From assembly GCF_010501035.1 (NCBI RefSeq), contig NZ_QVMH01000002.1, positions 23,812 through 87,811 of the forward strand: a stretch of DNA of 64,000 nucleotides, given 5' to 3'. The stretch is from Paludibacter sp. 221. GTDB lineage: Bacteria; Bacteroidota; Bacteroidia; Bacteroidales; Paludibacteraceae. Of this stretch, positions 7,631 to 16,017 are shown piece by piece (within the stretch, counting starts at the first letter, position 1; each line of letters opens with the position of its first letter). A program made the translations under genes and the position numbers. The notes under the pieces are model-generated. The model ran no database searches and was not told the DNA's origin. It worked only from the letters and a program-made list of their open reading frames with translations.

Positions 7631-9685
7631 ATGGCAAAAGGAAATATAGGGGTTACGAGTAACGATATTTTCCCCATTATCAAGAAGTTTTTGTATAGCG
7701 ACCACGAAATTTTTCTTCGTGAGATAGTGTCTAACGCGGTAGATGCCACCCAAAAGCTGAAAACGCTGGCATCGGTAGGCGAGTTTAAAGGCGAATTGGG
7801 CGACCAGACCGTTCATGTTAAACTGGATAAAAAGGCAAAAACCATTACCATATCCGACCGTGGTGTGGGTATGACTGCCGAAGAGATTGATAAATATATC
7901 AATCAGATTGCTTTTTCGGGAGCCGAGGAGTTTGTGAAAAAGTATAAAGACAATGCGCAGGCTATTATCGGGCATTTTGGGCTTGGTTTTTATTCTTCGT
8001 TTATGGTTTCTAAAAAGGTAGAAATCATCACACGCTCGTTCAGAGAGGATGCTGTGCCTATGCGTTGGACGTGCGACGGTACGCCCGAATATACTATGGA
8101 GGAAACGAAGAAAGAAGACCGTGGTACCGACATTGTGTTGCATATCGATAGCGAGAACAAGGATTTTCTGGAAGAAGCACGCATACAGGAATTGCTGACA
8201 AAATACTGCAAATTCCTGCCTGTGCCTATTGCTTTCGGTAAAAAGAAAGAGTGGAAAGACGGAAAAGAGGTGGAAACGGCCGAAGATAATATCATTAACG
8301 ATACAAACCCGCTTTGGACACGCAAGCCTGCCGACCTGACCGACGAGGATTATAAAAAATTCTACCGCGAGTTGTACCCTATGAGCGACGACCCGCTGTT
8401 CTGGATTCACCTCAATGTAGATTATCCTTTCCATCTGACAGGGGTGCTGTATTTTCCTAAAATTAAGAAAAACATTGACCTGCAACGTAATAAAATACAA
8501 CTTTACAGCAATCAGGTTTTCGTAACAGATTCGGTAGAAGATATTGTGCCCGATTACCTTACCTTGCTGCATGGTGTAATCGACTCGCCCGATATACCGC
8601 TGAATGTATCGCGCAGCTACTTGCAAAGCGATGGCAATGTGAAGAAAATTTCGGGCTATATTACCAAAAAGGTAGCCGACCGCCTGAACGATATATTCAA
8701 GAAAGATCGTGCACAGTTCGAAGAAAAATGGGACGACCTCAAAGTCTTTATCCAATACGGTATGCTTAGCGACGAAAAATTCTACGAACGTGCCGAAAAG
8801 TTTGTACTGCTGAAAAACGTTGACGGCAAATACTTTACATTGGATGAATATAAAAATCTGGTGAAAGCAAATCAGGAGGATAAAGAAAGTAGCCTGATTT
8901 ACCTTTACACTACCAACAAAGACGAACAGTACAGCTACATTCAGAGCGCTAAAGACAAGGGCTACGACGTACTGCTGATGGACGGGCAACTGGATGTGCA
9001 CGCAATAAGCCAGTTGGAGCAAAAATTGGAAAAAACCCGTTTTGTACGTGTGGACAGCGATACGGTTGATAAACTTATCCAAAAAGACGAGCACAATGAA
9101 GTGACGTTGACCGACGAACAGCGTGATGCGCTGGTTGCTATTTTCGACTCGCAAATGCCGGAGATAGAAAAAACCAATTTCATTGTTACTTTCGAGCATC
9201 TTTCGCCTGCCTCAAACCCTGTGTTTGTTACTCAGAACGAGTTTATGCGCCGGATGAAAGACATGTCGGCCATGCAGGGCGGCATGATGAGTTTTTACGG
9301 CGAAATGCCCGACAGCTACAATCTGGTGGTGAATACGGCTCACCCGCTTATCGAAAAACTGCTGAAGGATGAAGAATCGGCAACAAAAGATAAGGTAGAG
9401 CCTATTGTGAAAAATCTGTCGGATGCTGAAAGCAGAAAAAATGCTTTGAAAGAAAGCCAAAAAGATAAAAAAGACGAGGAAATACCAGCGGCTGAAAAAG
9501 AGGAACTAAACGACTTGCAGAAAAAAATAGATGAACTTACAACCGAGAAAAAATTGGTGTACAAAACTTATGCAGGCGAAAATACTCAGGTAAGCCAGCT
9601 GATAGACTTGGCATTGCTGGCAAATAATATGCTGAAGGGCGAAGCGTTGGCTAAGTTTGTAAAACGTAGCGTTGAATTGCTATAA
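7631..9685 (+). CDS. htpG: Hsp90-family chaperone HtpG
   Basis: A 684-residue cytosolic ATP-dependent chaperone. The N-terminal GHKL ATPase domain shows the helix ending in EIFLREIVSNAVDA, DRGVGMTAEEI and GHFGLGFYSSFMV. The middle domain carries the catalytic Arg region LNVSRSYLQSD, and the C-terminal dimerisation domain follows. The protein is longer than E. coli HtpG because of a charged insertion near residues 600-635 (rich in KDKKDEEIPAAEKEE), typical of Bacteroidota forms. It ends with a strong terminator. A long antisense reading frame opposite it is an artefact of codon bias. Confidence 0.97.
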   Translation: MAKGNIGVTSNDIFPIIKKFLYSDHEIFLREIVSNAVDATQKLKTLASVGEFKGELGDQTVHVKLDKKAKTITISDRGVGMTAEEIDKYINQIAFSGAEEFVKKYKDNAQAIIGHFGLGFYSSFMVSKKVEIITRSFREDAVPMRWTCDGTPEYTMEETKKEDRGTDIVLHIDSENKDFLEEARIQELLTKYCKFLPVPIAFGKKKEWKDGKEVETAEDNIINDTNPLWTRKPADLTDEDYKKFYRELYPMSDDPLFWIHLNVDYPFHLTGVLYFPKIKKNIDLQRNKIQLYSNQVFVTDSVEDIVPDYLTLLHGVIDSPDIPLNVSRSYLQSDGNVKKISGYITKKVADRLNDIFKKDRAQFEEKWDDLKVFIQYGMLSDEKFYERAEKFVLLKNVDGKYFTLDEYKNLVKANQEDKESSLIYLYTTNKDEQYSYIQSAKDKGYDVLLMDGQLDVHAISQLEQKLEKTRFVRVDSDTVDKLIQKDEHNEVTLTDEQRDALVAIFDSQMPEIEKTNFIVTFEHLSPASNPVFVTQNEFMRRMKDMSAMQGGMMSFYGEMPDSYNLVVNTAHPLIEKLLKDEESATKDKVEPIVKNLSDAESRKNALKESQKDKKDEEIPAAEKEELNDLQKKIDELTTEKKLVYKTYAGENTQVSQLIDLALLANNMLKGEALAKFVKRSVELL

Positions 9686-9711
9686 CAGATAATAGCAGAA
9701 TTTATATATAG

Positions 9712-9756
9712 AAAAACCTGCTGGCAAGAAAACACTCTGTCAGCAGGTTTTTTTTA
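9712..9756 (+). terminator. Intrinsic terminator of htpG
   Basis: 12-bp stem AAAAACCTGCTG/CAGCAGGTTTTT (9712-9723, 9741-9752), a 17-nt loop, and a run of T. Confidence 0.9.
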
Positions 9757-9779
9757 TGTGTCTGTGTTCCACTTTTTTC

Positions 9780-9977
9780 TTAGAGGTTGTTTAAATTTTC
9801 CACAAAGAAGCTATTATAGTTTTGAATATATCTTTTTCGCAATAAATTATGTCCTTTTTTGTAAAATTTCACCTTTCAATTTACTCATTTAGCCCGCTAA
9901 ATTCGTAAAATGAAGTCAAAATTTCCCTAAAAAATCACCAAAATTTATTTTGCGAGTAAAATTTAAACAACCTCTTA
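9780..9977 (-). repeat. Inverted-end repeat, copy C (full length)
   Basis: About 195 bp, in reverse orientation to copy B and matching it across the interior with scattered substitutions. Ends are TTAGAGGTTGTTTAAATTTT and AAATTTAAACAACCTCTTA. It stops 7 nt short of the stop codon of the acetyltransferase gene and follows the htpG terminator. Confidence 0.9.
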
Positions 9978-9984
9978 TAGCGGT

Positions 9985-10554
9985 TTACTTGTCTGATTCA
10001 TCGTCCCGCCAGTGCTCCGGCTGGTTCAGTACGTCGGCGCATTTTATTTTTCCTTTTCCCGCGTCAAAACCTTTGTCGCTGATTGGCTGAACCATCCAGT
10101 AATCGCTGTATTTTTCCGGAATAGGATAGGGGGGCGGATAACCCAAGTTTTCTGCTCCGGAAATAAATCCGTATTTAGGATAATACTCTTTATGTCCCAA
10201 AACAAATACAAGATGTGAGCCTTTTTCCTGCAATAGTTTGATTCCGGCTTTTATCAATGCTCCTCCAATCCCCTGCCGTTGATATTGAGGTTTTACTGCC
10301 AATGGTGCGAGAATGTGCATCATTGGCTGTTCCTGCTCGCTGTCGAAGCGGGCTCTGGTAAAAAGGATATGGCCAATGGCTTCTTCATTGCAGAATGCAA
10401 GCAGCGACACGATAGGCTCGGCAGTGTGGTCGGTTAGTAATCCGGCTACCAGTTCGGCTTCTTTGTCGTAACCAAATCCTTGTTTTACTACGGTCATTAT
10501 ATCGTTGAGGTCGTTCGGATTCGTTTCTCTTATTTGGATATTATTTGAAATCAT
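9985..10554 (-). CDS. GNAT family N-acetyltransferase
   Basis: About 189 residues from the ATG at 10554. An upstream in-frame ATG at 10635 would add 27 residues that do not resemble the family. The GNAT fold is clear: an N-terminal beta strand (IQIRETNPNDLNDIMTVV), the acetyl-CoA pyrophosphate-binding motif QYQRQGIGGALIKAG, then VFVLGHKEYYPKYGF, characteristic of the YhbS-like subgroup. The acceptor substrate cannot be predicted. A minus-strand TATCTTTG box lies at 10764-10771. Neighbours give no functional clue. Confidence 0.85.
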   Translation of the reverse strand: MISNNIQIRETNPNDLNDIMTVVKQGFGYDKEAELVAGLLTDHTAEPIVSLLAFCNEEAIGHILFTRARFDSEQEQPMMHILAPLAVKPQYQRQGIGGALIKAGIKLLQEKGSHLVFVLGHKEYYPKYGFISGAENLGYPPPYPIPEKYSDYWMVQPISDKGFDAGKGKIKCADVLNQPEHWRDDESDK

Positions 10555-11067
10555 TTTTTGTGATAATATTGCTGAGTTGACATGGGGATATAATGATTCC
10601 TTGTCAAATCTTTGTTTGTAAATATGTATAGACATGAAAATAACTCCGGCATGAACAGCCTGAGTAAAAACGAGAGGATAACCTTAAGCAGAAATGCTCA
10701 AAGGTTATTTACTTCACCAAATCCTTCTTAAAATTAATAAACATCCAAAAGTTTTAGTTACTGCAAAGATATTTAAAAATATGCGATTTATAAGCGAGTC
10801 AAATAAAAGAATAGCTTGTTTTTTTAGTTCCATGACAAAAAACTGAATAGCAATCAGTAATTTACTGACATTAAATGATTTTGTTTAAGTTATCGACTTC
10901 CTTTTGCCTTGATGCAAAAGGAACAAAAACTAATTTCATTGAAGCGCCTACGCTCAGCAAAATTCAAGTAAACTTGATTCAGCTTTCGCTTAAACGGCGC
11001 ATTCAAAACTGTGCCCGCTTCGCACGAAAAACAGTTCCCCCAATCCCTCCAAAGGGGGACTTTTTAG

Positions 11068-11084
11068 CCTCCCCTTCGGGGAGG
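11068..11084. repeat. GC-rich hairpin in intergenic patch
   Basis: Perfect 7-bp stem CCTCCCC/GGGGAGG with loop TTC, flanked by further C- and G-runs (AAAGGGGGAC before, GAAGGGGC after). Only one copy is in the window. Confidence 0.6.
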
Positions 11085-11344
11085 TTTGAAGGGGCTTCTG
11101 TTTTTTCGGCTCACCGGACAAGGTCAAAAGAGCACTTATAATAGATTGAAGAAATATTCGACATTTTTTTGTCATGTACTGAGCTGCAAATAATTTGTAA
11201 TGATTTTGTTTATAGTTTTTTAATGATGGTTTTATAACCATGAAAAACTATATATAAAACAACTGATTACATTTCTTGTTTTTAATAAGTGTAGTTTCAA
11301 CTGGCTATACTTGTTGAAATAACTTGTTTTTCAATAAAAAAAGT

Positions 11345-11352
11345 TACATTTG
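11345..11352 (+). promoter_or_regulatory. -7 box for the acyl-CoA synthetase gene
   Basis: TACATTTG with a TTG (11324-11326) 18 nt upstream, about 40 nt before the start codon. Confidence 0.6.
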
Positions 11353-11392
11353 TAATAATAATTTAAAAATTAAAGAGCAAAATATATAGTTT

Positions 11393-13156
11393 ATGGAAGT
11401 GACCAGATTGTTTGATTTACTGGATAATTATTTGGAAAAATTCCCTCAACAAGATGCAGCATTGGCATGTAAGAGAGAAGGAAAGTGGATAAAATACAGT
11501 ATTCAGGAGTATATTGAGATAACTAATAATGTTAGTTATGGATTACTTAAGCTCGGAGTAAAGCCGGGTGACAGGGTAGGGATTGTTAGTGGAAACCGTC
11601 CGGAATGGAATTTTCTTGATTTTGCAGCTATGCAGATAGGAGCTGTTTCTACACCTATTTATCCAACCATCAGTCAGGATGATTATCGCTATATTTTGAA
11701 TCATGCTGAAATGAAAATTATCTTTATAGAAGGTAAAGACCTTCGTAGAAAGTTAGAACCAATTTTGCCCGAAGTAAAGACTTTGGAGCATATATATACT
11801 TTTGTCGACCAGGGCAATGGCTATAGTTATTTAGACCAATTGATAGAAATAGGAAAGCAGAATCCCCGTCCGGAAGAGCTTAGGGCGATGAAAGAAACTA
11901 TCAATGAGCACGATGTTGCTACTATGATATATACTTCGGGCACAACAGGCAATCCCAAAGGGGTAATGCTTACACATAGCAATATCGTCAACAACTTTAA
12001 GAATGTGGCACATACTCCAGCCAAATGGAGTAACAAGGCTTTGAGTTTCCTGCCTATTTGCCACGCATACGAGCGGGTTATGGTATATCTTTACCATTAT
12101 CTGGGCATGTCGGTTTACTATGCGGAGAGCCTTGCTACGATTGCGGAAAATATGAAGGAAGTGAATCCTACGATGATGACCTGTGTGCCGCGTTTGCTGG
12201 AGCGGATTTATGATAAACTGTATGCTGCCGGAAAAAAACAAAAAGGAATCAAGAGAAGCCTTTATTTCTGGGCTTTCAATTTGGCTACTCAATATCAAAT
12301 AGATGGGACAAGTGCTTGGTATAACAGGAAACTGAAAATAGCAGATAAACTTATTTACTCCAAATGGCGAGCTGTGCTGGGAGGAAACTTCGATATTATT
12401 GTTTCGGGTGGTTCTGCTATACAGCCTCACATGGCAGCTTTCTTTTCGGCAATAGGGATGCCCGTATACGAGGGGTATGGTTTGAGTGAAACTTCGCCTG
12501 TTATTGCAGTAAGCCAGCGTGGTAAGAACGTACGCAAGTTTGGTACGGTAGGGCCTCCATTGCCGGGTGTCGAGGTGAAAATAGGTGAACGCGACGAAAT
12601 CCTGTGTCGTGGGCATAATGTGATGAAGGGTTATTATAAAAATCCGGAATTGACCGCCGAGGTTATAGATAAAGACGGGTGGTTTCATACAGGCGATACA
12701 GGTAAATTCACTCCCGAAGGACTGCTTATTATTACCGGCCGTCTGAAGAGTATCTTTAAAACGTCTTTTGGTAAATATGTCAATCCTCAGTTGGTCGAAT
12801 CCAAGTTTGCCGAATCTCCTTTTATTGATAATATAATGGTAGTGGGCGAAAACCAGAAGTTTGCTGCAGCACTTATCGTTCCTGATTTCACGTATCTGAA
12901 AGAGTGGAGTAAAGAAAATGGTATTAAATATACTAACCCGGCTGAAATGATACAAAATCCTGAGGTTGTGAAAGTATTTAAAGCCGAAGTGGATAAATAC
13001 AATCAATTTTTTGGAGATTATGAACAGGTCAGACGTTATAAGCTATTGCCTGACGAATGGACTCAGCAGAATAGTGCGCTTTCTCCTACGCTTAAAGTAA
13101 AACGAAATGTAATAGGAGAGAGGTATAAAGACGAAATCGAAAAACTATTTCAATAA
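11393..13156 (+). CDS. Long-chain fatty acid-CoA ligase (AMP-forming)
   Basis: A 587-residue acyl-activating enzyme of the ANL superfamily that forms an acyl-adenylate and then acyl-CoA. The P-loop signature YTSGTTGNPKG is at residues 180-190. Further motifs are YEGYGLSETSP, GWFHTGDTGKFTPEG and the hinge motif ITGRLKSIFKTSFGKYVNPQ, which places it with the long-chain (FadD15-like) subfamily. The catalytic C-terminal lysine region (SPTLKVKRN) is present. It is probably cytosolic or membrane-peripheral. Transcribed alone from a TACATTTG promoter, with a weak hairpin after the stop. Confidence 0.93.
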   Translation: MEVTRLFDLLDNYLEKFPQQDAALACKREGKWIKYSIQEYIEITNNVSYGLLKLGVKPGDRVGIVSGNRPEWNFLDFAAMQIGAVSTPIYPTISQDDYRYILNHAEMKIIFIEGKDLRRKLEPILPEVKTLEHIYTFVDQGNGYSYLDQLIEIGKQNPRPEELRAMKETINEHDVATMIYTSGTTGNPKGVMLTHSNIVNNFKNVAHTPAKWSNKALSFLPICHAYERVMVYLYHYLGMSVYYAESLATIAENMKEVNPTMMTCVPRLLERIYDKLYAAGKKQKGIKRSLYFWAFNLATQYQIDGTSAWYNRKLKIADKLIYSKWRAVLGGNFDIIVSGGSAIQPHMAAFFSAIGMPVYEGYGLSETSPVIAVSQRGKNVRKFGTVGPPLPGVEVKIGERDEILCRGHNVMKGYYKNPELTAEVIDKDGWFHTGDTGKFTPEGLLIITGRLKSIFKTSFGKYVNPQLVESKFAESPFIDNIMVVGENQKFAAALIVPDFTYLKEWSKENGIKYTNPAEMIQNPEVVKVFKAEVDKYNQFFGDYEQVRRYKLLPDEWTQQNSALSPTLKVKRNVIGERYKDEIEKLFQ

Positions 13157-13171
13157 AAAATAATACGTTTA

Positions 13172-13205
13172 AGGAGCCGGCTGATAGCTGGCTTCTTTGT
13201 TTTTA
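13172..13205 (+). terminator. Weak terminator after the acyl-CoA synthetase gene
   Basis: GAGCCGGCTGATAGCTGGCTTC imperfect palindrome followed by TTTGTTTTTAG. Confidence 0.5.
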
Positions 13206-13274
13206 GTCAAAAAAAATTTTAGGGTTTGCAATTTTTGTAAGATTTGAGCGACTAATATAGAAAGCAGACGAAAA

Positions 13275-13763
13275 ATGAGTAAAGCGGATATAGAAAAAAA
13301 GTTTATAGAAACAATAAAAGAAAATGAGCGGGTTATTTATAAGGTGTGTTTGTTTTATGCTTCAGACGAATTTCCCTTGAATGACTTGTATCAGGAAGTA
13401 GTGCTGAATCTATGGGCTGCATTTCCAAAGTTTAAGAATCAAAGTTCTTTTTCCACCTGGATTTACAGGATTGCCCTTAATACTTGTATTTCGGGGATGA
13501 GGAGAGAGATGCGACGCCCTAAAGGTAGTGGCTTTTCAAGCGAATTGCAGAATTCATTGATTGAGCCGGAGGATATGGGCGAAGAAATAAAAGAAATGTA
13601 TCACCTTATTCACAACTTGAAAACAATGGAACGGGCAGTAATTCTGCTTTACCTCGAAGAAAAAAGTTATCAGGAAATAGCTGATATAACAGGCTTGACG
13701 GTTAGTAATGTGGCTACAAAACTAAAGCGCTCAAAAGATAAACTAAGAAACAGTTTGAATTAA
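13275..13763 (+). CDS. ECF-type RNA polymerase sigma factor
   Basis: A 162-residue group IV sigma factor. Region 2 includes LNDLYQEVVLNLWAAFPKF (the DxxQE-type -10 recognition helix) and STWIYRIALNTCI. Region 4 is the helix-turn-helix with YQEIADITGLTVSNVATKLKRSK. There is no extracytoplasmic receptor next door. Instead a small membrane protein follows 95 bp downstream and may be its regulator. It differs from the SusCD-linked sigma at 48152, so it probably serves a different regulon. Confidence 0.92.
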   Translation: MSKADIEKKFIETIKENERVIYKVCLFYASDEFPLNDLYQEVVLNLWAAFPKFKNQSSFSTWIYRIALNTCISGMRREMRRPKGSGFSSELQNSLIEPEDMGEEIKEMYHLIHNLKTMERAVILLYLEEKSYQEIADITGLTVSNVATKLKRSKDKLRNSLN

Positions 13764-13770
13764 TCACGAA

Positions 13771-13832
13771 AGAGGTTGTTTATTTGAAATCCTTTTGCAA
13801 TAAGATTTATTCAAAACTGCTTTTTAAACAAA
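13771..13832 (+). repeat. Possible decayed copy or solo end of the inverted-end repeat
   Basis: AGAGGTTGTTTA starts 7 nt after the sigma factor stop codon, and CTTTTTAAACAAA about 50 nt later loosely matches the other end. The interior is not recognisably related. Confidence 0.35.
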
Positions 13833-13858
13833 TGTCGAATTATTAAAATCAGAGTATT

Positions 13859-14455
13859 ATGGAAATAGATGAATTAAAAAAAATATGGGTGTCATTAGAC
13901 CAACAAATTGGGAAACAAAATATTGTGAAAGAAAACATACTTAAAGAAGTTATTCTTGCCAAATCGGATAAAGCGTTAAGCCGGTTGTTGAATTTTGACA
14001 TTTTTGGATTGGTGTTAACCATAGCTGTAATCCCGTTTTTGTTGTTCGTTCTTTCTCAGGATGTACTTAAACCTGAAATCCTACGCATATTGCTTTGGTT
14101 TTTTATTGCTTATATGATAATAGACCTCGTTCCAATGATATGGAGAATGGTTTTGCTGTCGAAAGTGGACTTCTCGAAAGATGTTGCAGGTAATATAAAG
14201 AATATCCAGCGTTATAATGTGTTTATCAGGGTGGAGAAAACCATTACTTTTGTTGTGATAATGCCGATACTTATCTTTTATCTTGTTTTTCCTGTTTTTA
14301 GTATGAATCTTGAGTTATGGAGGGCAGGTGCTCTTATTGGGGCTTGCCTTGTAACCATTCTCTTTGCTTACTGGCAATATAAGAGGGTATATGATAAAAA
14401 CATTAGTTCTATGTTGAAAAGCCTTGAAGAGCTAAGGGATTTGAAAGAAGAGTAA
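13859..14455 (+). CDS. Membrane protein, possible anti-sigma factor
   Basis: A 198-residue protein. A soluble N-terminus of about 40 residues (MEIDELKKIWVSLDQQIGKQ) is followed by four hydrophobic segments at roughly 48-68, 75-95, 125-145 and 152-172, then a charged C-terminal helix. It lacks a zinc-binding HxxxCxxC anti-sigma motif. Its position directly after an ECF sigma gene, and the short cytoplasmic N-terminal helix before the membrane, suggest a membrane anti-sigma. That is inference from context only. Confidence 0.75.
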   Translation: MEIDELKKIWVSLDQQIGKQNIVKENILKEVILAKSDKALSRLLNFDIFGLVLTIAVIPFLLFVLSQDVLKPEILRILLWFFIAYMIIDLVPMIWRMVLLSKVDFSKDVAGNIKNIQRYNVFIRVEKTITFVVIMPILIFYLVFPVFSMNLELWRAGALIGACLVTILFAYWQYKRVYDKNISSMLKSLEELRDLKEE

Positions 14456-14508
14456 TGCGTTTATAGCTTTTCATTTATAATGCTTTGGGGATGTCTCAAA
14501 AGGGAAAA

Positions 14509-14565
14509 GAACGCCGCTCGATACTTCGCTTGGCGTAGCCAAACGAACAAGTTCGAGCGGCGTTC
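14509..14565. terminator. Nested hairpin between sigma operon and truA
   Basis: Perfect 13-bp arms GAACGCCGCTCGA/TCGAGCGGCGTTC (14509-14521, 14553-14565). The 31-nt loop itself contains TTGGC-GTA-GCCAA. A run of A and then TTTTTA follows. It could terminate the sigma/membrane-protein transcript or be a dispersed repeat. Confidence 0.6.
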
Positions 14566-14651
14566 AAAAAAGACTTTTTAGCCCCTTTTTTTATTAACAT
14601 AGCTTCGTTGCTTTGTTTGCCCAGCTTACTTACTATTTGTATTTTTGTTGA

Positions 14652-15410
14652 GTGAAAAAAAGGTATTTTCTATATTGCTCCTATAAAGGTACGGCTTATC
14701 ATGGCTGGCAGGTACAGCCTAATGGTGTGTCGGTGCAGGAGGTGTTAACCGATGCTTTGCGTACAATACTGCGTGCCCCTCATTTGGATATAGTAGGGGC
14801 GGGAAGAACTGATACGGGGGTGCATGCTAAAATGATGGTAGCGCACTTTGACGCTAAAATTGTTGATTTTACCCTTAATGACTTATGTGGTAAGTTGAAT
14901 AGTTTTTTGCCTGCTGATATTGCTGTGGAAAAAATAGCCGAAGTGAAACCGGATGCACATGCCCGGTTTGATGCTGTGTCGCGTAGGTACGAATATCATG
15001 TTGTGCTGCAAAAAAAAGTTTTTACAACAGATTTTGCTGCGAGGATTCATCATCCGCTTGATTTTGAAAAAATGAATGAAGCTGCTGCTGTGTTGTATGA
15101 GTATCGTGACTTTACAAGTTTCAGCAAGTTGCATACCGATGTAAAAACTAATAATTGCACAATAACGCATGCCCGTTGGGCTAAAGAGGGCGACGAGTGG
15201 GTGTTTACAATAGAAGCAGACCGTTTTTTACGCAATATGGTGCGTGCCATTGTTGGGACACTTTTTGAAGTGGGCAGGGGAAAGCTGTCAGTCGAAGGCT
15301 TTCGGGCAGTTATTGAAGAGAAAGACCGCTGCAAGGCCGGAACATCTGCGCCCGCTCAAGGCTTGTTTCTTGTAGATGTAAAATATCCGGAAGAAATTTT
15401 TAAAACATAG
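14652..15410 (+). CDS. truA: tRNA pseudouridine synthase A
   Basis: A 252-residue enzyme converting U38-40 of the tRNA anticodon arm to pseudouridine. The catalytic aspartate is Asp54 in [11 protein letters not shown]. Other family motifs are [14 protein letters not shown] at the N-terminus, [13 protein letters not shown], and [13 protein letters not shown] near the C-terminus. Translation starts at a GTG, with no in-frame ATG nearby. A small membrane protein gene follows after 7 nt and is probably cotranscribed. Confidence 0.95.
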   Translation: MKKRYFLYCSYKGTAYHGWQVQPNGVSVQEVLTDALRTILRAPHLDIVGAGRTDTGVHAKMMVAHFDAKIVDFTLNDLCGKLNSFLPADIAVEKIAEVKPDAHARFDAVSRRYEYHVVLQKKVFTTDFAARIHHPLDFEKMNEAAAVLYEYRDFTSFSKLHTDVKTNNCTITHARWAKEGDEWVFTIEADRFLRNMVRAIVGTLFEVGRGKLSVEGFRAVIEEKDRCKAGTSAPAQGLFLVDVKYPEEIFKT

Positions 15411-15417
15411 AATTTGT

Positions 15418-15846
15418 ATGAAAGAAAAAACACTGAGGGGGTGGCTCATCTTCTGGACTTTATTTATTAGCGTTGGGGCTTTGGGTGGAGCATTTATGAT
15501 GTTTTATGATACCTCAGGCGAGGCTTTGGGTATGGCTCCTATGCTTCCGTATTTTCAGGTTTTGCCTTTTGCCGACGTTTTATTCCGTAACTTTTTAATA
15601 CCGGGCATTGCCTTGTTCTTTGTGAATGGGGTGACGAATCTTATTGCATTTTACTTGTTGATGAAGAAAAATAAATACGGAAGCATCGCGGGTATGTGTT
15701 GCGGAATAATTCTGATGCTTTGGATTTGTATTCAGTTCTATATTTTCCCACTGAACTTTATATCTACGATTTATTTCCTTTTTGGAATACTGGAGGTTCT
15801 AACGGGCTTTTTGCTATACAACAGAGAAAAGAGCTCGTCTCATTGA
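15418..15846 (+). CDS. Small four-helix membrane protein
   Basis: A 142-residue integral membrane protein with hydrophobic segments at roughly 9-29, 57-81, 88-108 and 112-132. No domain is recognised and no charged or catalytic motif stands out. It starts 7 nt after the truA stop codon, so it is likely translated from the same message, although Bacteroidota often pair unrelated genes this way. A palindrome without a T-run follows. Confidence 0.75.
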   Translation: MKEKTLRGWLIFWTLFISVGALGGAFMMFYDTSGEALGMAPMLPYFQVLPFADVLFRNFLIPGIALFFVNGVTNLIAFYLLMKKNKYGSIAGMCCGIILMLWICIQFYIFPLNFISTIYFLFGILEVLTGFLLYNREKSSSH

Positions 15847-15918
15847 TTTGTCCTTTTATGTAAGGGTAACCAAAATCTAGAAGATTTATGTCCGTTTGAG
15901 ATTAAAACTCTTGGTTTA

Positions 15919-15957
15919 AGACTAGTTAAGTAAAGATATGGATTACTTAACTAATCT
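15919..15957. terminator. Palindrome between convergent genes
   Basis: 15-bp arms AGACTAGTTAAGTAA/TTACTTAACTAATCT with one mismatch and a 9-nt loop. No T-run. A possible bidirectional transcript end. Confidence 0.45.
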
Positions 15958-16017
15958 TGAACCTTTCATATAAATACTCTTCATTTAAAATCTAAGTTGA
16001 ATGAAAAAACATCCATA

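Larger units (their letters stand above)
10636..11392. other. 757-bp intergenic region without a supported gene
   Basis: Short frames here have no homology-like pattern. Visible elements are a minus-strand TATCTTTG box (10764-10771), a GC-rich patch at about 11030-11100 with a perfect hairpin CCTCCCC-TTC-GGGGAGG (11068-11084) in a CTCCAAAGGGGGA...GAAGGGGCTTCTG context, and the promoter of the acyl-CoA synthetase at the right edge. The GC-rich patch differs strongly in composition from its AT-rich surroundings and may be a dispersed genomic repeat. Confidence 0.5.

Noticed and set aside
7550-9199. 549-residue frame antisense to htpG
   Set aside because: It mirrors codon bias of a certain gene, has no domain pattern and no promoter.
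10875-11141. 88-residue frame in the 757-bp gap
   Set aside because: It runs through a GC-rich repeat-like patch and has no start signal or protein-like pattern.
11831-13006. 391-residue frame antisense to the acyl-CoA synthetase
   Set aside because: Same artefact; the sense strand carries all ligase motifs.
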